From: CAYHWW01 sp964360145
GTDB taxonomy: Bacteria > Bdellovibrionota > UBA1018 > CAYHWW01
Direction: 5' to 3'
NCBI GenBank assembly: GCA_964360145.1
Contig: CAYHWW010000034.1
Location: forward strand, 1 to 24,169
Length of the DNA stretch: 24,169 nt
The notes below the pieces were generated by a model. That model had not been told where the DNA came from and did not search any database. It worked only from the letters and a program-made list of their open reading frames with translations. Position 1 is the stretch's first letter; each line of letters opens with the position of its first letter. A program made the position numbers and the translations under genes. Below, in pieces: positions 23,183 through 24,169 of the stretch.

Positions 23183-24078
23183 GTTTGCAGTCCGTTGTGA
23201 TGCTCAGCGCTCTGTTCCTGTTGGTGACTCCCCACGCCAAGGCCTACAACCACGGGGGCACTCTGCCCATCCCCGCCGCGCCGCGGGAGCCCGTCTATCC
23301 GACGGTGGAAGCTATTCAGGGGGTGGACCCCCAGCGCAACCAAGCGCTGGCCCGTCTTCTAGCTGAAGTGGCGGAACTGCCCGCCCGCCGCCAGCGCACG
23401 AGGGGCGCGCAGTGGCGTGTGGCTGCCCCGGAAGATGTTCTCCAACCTGAGGATGCAGAAGCTTGCCTTGCGCACTTGGCCGCGGATGGCGCCTCCTTCA
23501 TTGATTTGCGCCAGGAATTGAGTGAGGCGGATGCGGGGCGTTTGCTGCCCTCCCAGCAGCGCTATGTGCGTCAGCAACGCTCCCACTTCATGGAGCACGT
23601 GCCCACCCCCGTGATTTTGCTTTCTCCGGTGGCCGACATCGCATTCGTTGATGTGAACGGCGGCCCCCCTCTGCTCGTCGCTTGCGCATTCGCCCGCCGC
23701 ATCGTGGAACTCGCCCGCGTCTGGGCCGCCCTCGGCGTCGTGCGTGCGGGCATGCTTTCCGCTCACCGTGATCACCCCCATGAGAGTTTTCATACCCGTG
23801 GTTTCGCCCTGGACGTCAGCTGGGTTGAGCGGGCCGATGGTCGGCGCCTCACTGTGTCCCAGGATTTCCAGCGCACGGCCGATGTTCGCACATGCAGCGA
23901 GGGTGAAGGCAGCTCGGCGCATGCGCATGCGCTCGCACATTTCCTGCGGGGGCTGGCCTGCTCCGTGGCAGGGGCTGGTCGATTCAGCACCGTCCTCACG
24001 CCCAACTACAACGAGGGGCATCGGGATCATTTCCATTTCGATGCGCGGCCCTACGACCCCCGGCTCTTCACGCGGTAG
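23179..24078 (+). CDS. Extensin-like / M15-type peptidase, probable murein hydrolase
   Basis: This is a 299-residue exported protein that starts with ATGA overlapping the L,D-transpeptidase stop. A signal peptide spans about 3-22 (MSLQSVVMLSALFLLVTPHA, then KA). Residues about 145-290 form an extensin-like C-terminal domain of the LAS/M15 metallopeptidase fold. H205-T-R-G-F-A-L-D212 gives the H-x6-D zinc ligands and H281-R-D-H-F-H-F-D288 supplies HxH, with His286 as third ligand and His284 as the likely catalytic base. Related enzymes cut the stem peptides of peptidoglycan. The preceding 120 residues are helical and not recognised. Working with the L,D-transpeptidase, it could open and re-seal the cell wall, either during growth or in an attack on another cell. 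Confidence 0.88.
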   Translation: MSLQSVVMLSALFLLVTPHAKAYNHGGTLPIPAAPREPVYPTVEAIQGVDPQRNQALARLLAEVAELPARRQRTRGAQWRVAAPEDVLQPEDAEACLAHLAADGASFIDLRQELSEADAGRLLPSQQRYVRQQRSHFMEHVPTPVILLSPVADIAFVDVNGGPPLLVACAFARRIVELARVWAALGVVRAGMLSAHRDHPHESFHTRGFALDVSWVERADGRRLTVSQDFQRTADVRTCSEGEGSSAHAHALAHFLRGLACSVAGAGRFSTVLTPNYNEGHRDHFHFDARPYDPRLFTR

Positions 24079-24127
24079 GGGACGGAGTTAGCATTCAACC
24101 GGTCTGCCCGATGGTAAGGGGTCGCGC

Positions 24128-24169
24128 ATGAATAAATATAACATCTGGCGCTCAGATTTTGGTCAGATT
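24128..24169 (+). CDS. Probable 5' end of a gene running off the window
   Basis: AAGGGG at 24116-24121 is followed six bases later by an ATG at 24128. From there the frame stays open to the window edge, giving MNKYNIWRSDFGQI. The ribosome binding site and spacing are good, but only 14 codons are visible, so no function can be suggested. The AT-rich start resembles the other gene beginnings in this window. Confidence 0.4.
   Translation, partial: MNKYNIWRSDFGQI

Noticed and set aside
1..24169. CRISPR arrays, tRNA or rRNA genes, transposases, phage genes
   Set aside because: I looked for regularly spaced repeats, cloverleaf-like sequences, rRNA motifs and transposase or integrase signatures and saw none.

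Overview
The window is a GC-rich stretch from a Gram-negative bacterium with very few gaps between genes. I count 19 complete protein genes and the probable first codons of a twentieth at the right edge. I see no rRNA, tRNA, CRISPR array, transposase or phage gene. Most products carry signal peptides or lipoboxes, so this is largely a cell-envelope and secretome region. The many lipoproteins, likely outer-membrane barrels, peptidoglycan enzymes and a GYF_2-GYF_2-PilZ protein would fit a Bdellovibrionota or Myxococcota-like (former Deltaproteobacteria) genome. That placement is inference: no taxonomic marker except pyrE is present.

Layout: (1) 117-3446 (+) encodes a very large secreted protein with a possible transglutaminase-like core. 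A 32-bp direct repeat overlaps its 3' end and recurs before its start. (2) 3470-11882 (-) is a run of six leftward genes: a secreted pair (10899-11882 and 8941-10902), an SGNH + NodB-deacetylase fusion overlapping a parallel beta-helix protein (6624-8852 and 5399-6643), a small lipoprotein (4718-5245) and a VWA-domain lipoprotein (3470-4579). (3) 12001-16086 (+) holds a predicted barrel protein, then a tightly packed operon: c-di-GMP-binding PilZ protein, alpha/beta hydrolase, pyrE and a lipoprotein, joined by a 1-nt gap and two ATGA overlaps. (4) 16256-17101 encodes a membrane protein bounded on both sides by about 100-bp structured direct repeats. (5) 17283-20539 (+) holds four exported proteins of unknown function, three of them overlapping. 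(6) 20599-21819 (-) is an AAA/DUF4143-type ATPase in a visibly less GC-rich patch, probably acquired. (7) 22025-24078 (+) is a two-gene murein operon: a YkuD L,D-transpeptidase coupled by ATGA to an extensin-like/M15-type peptidase.

Three themes link the genes. First, envelope glycan and murein remodelling recurs (SGNH/NodB fusion, beta-helix protein, L,D-transpeptidase, LAS-type peptidase). Second, the AT-rich islands in this GC-rich DNA sit almost exactly at gene starts, and for some genes the predicted -10 box lies so close to the ATG that the mRNA should be leaderless or nearly so. Third, two separate genes are each flanked by direct repeats that include the last codons of the preceding ORF, which suggests that single-gene units have moved or been duplicated through 3'-end repeats.
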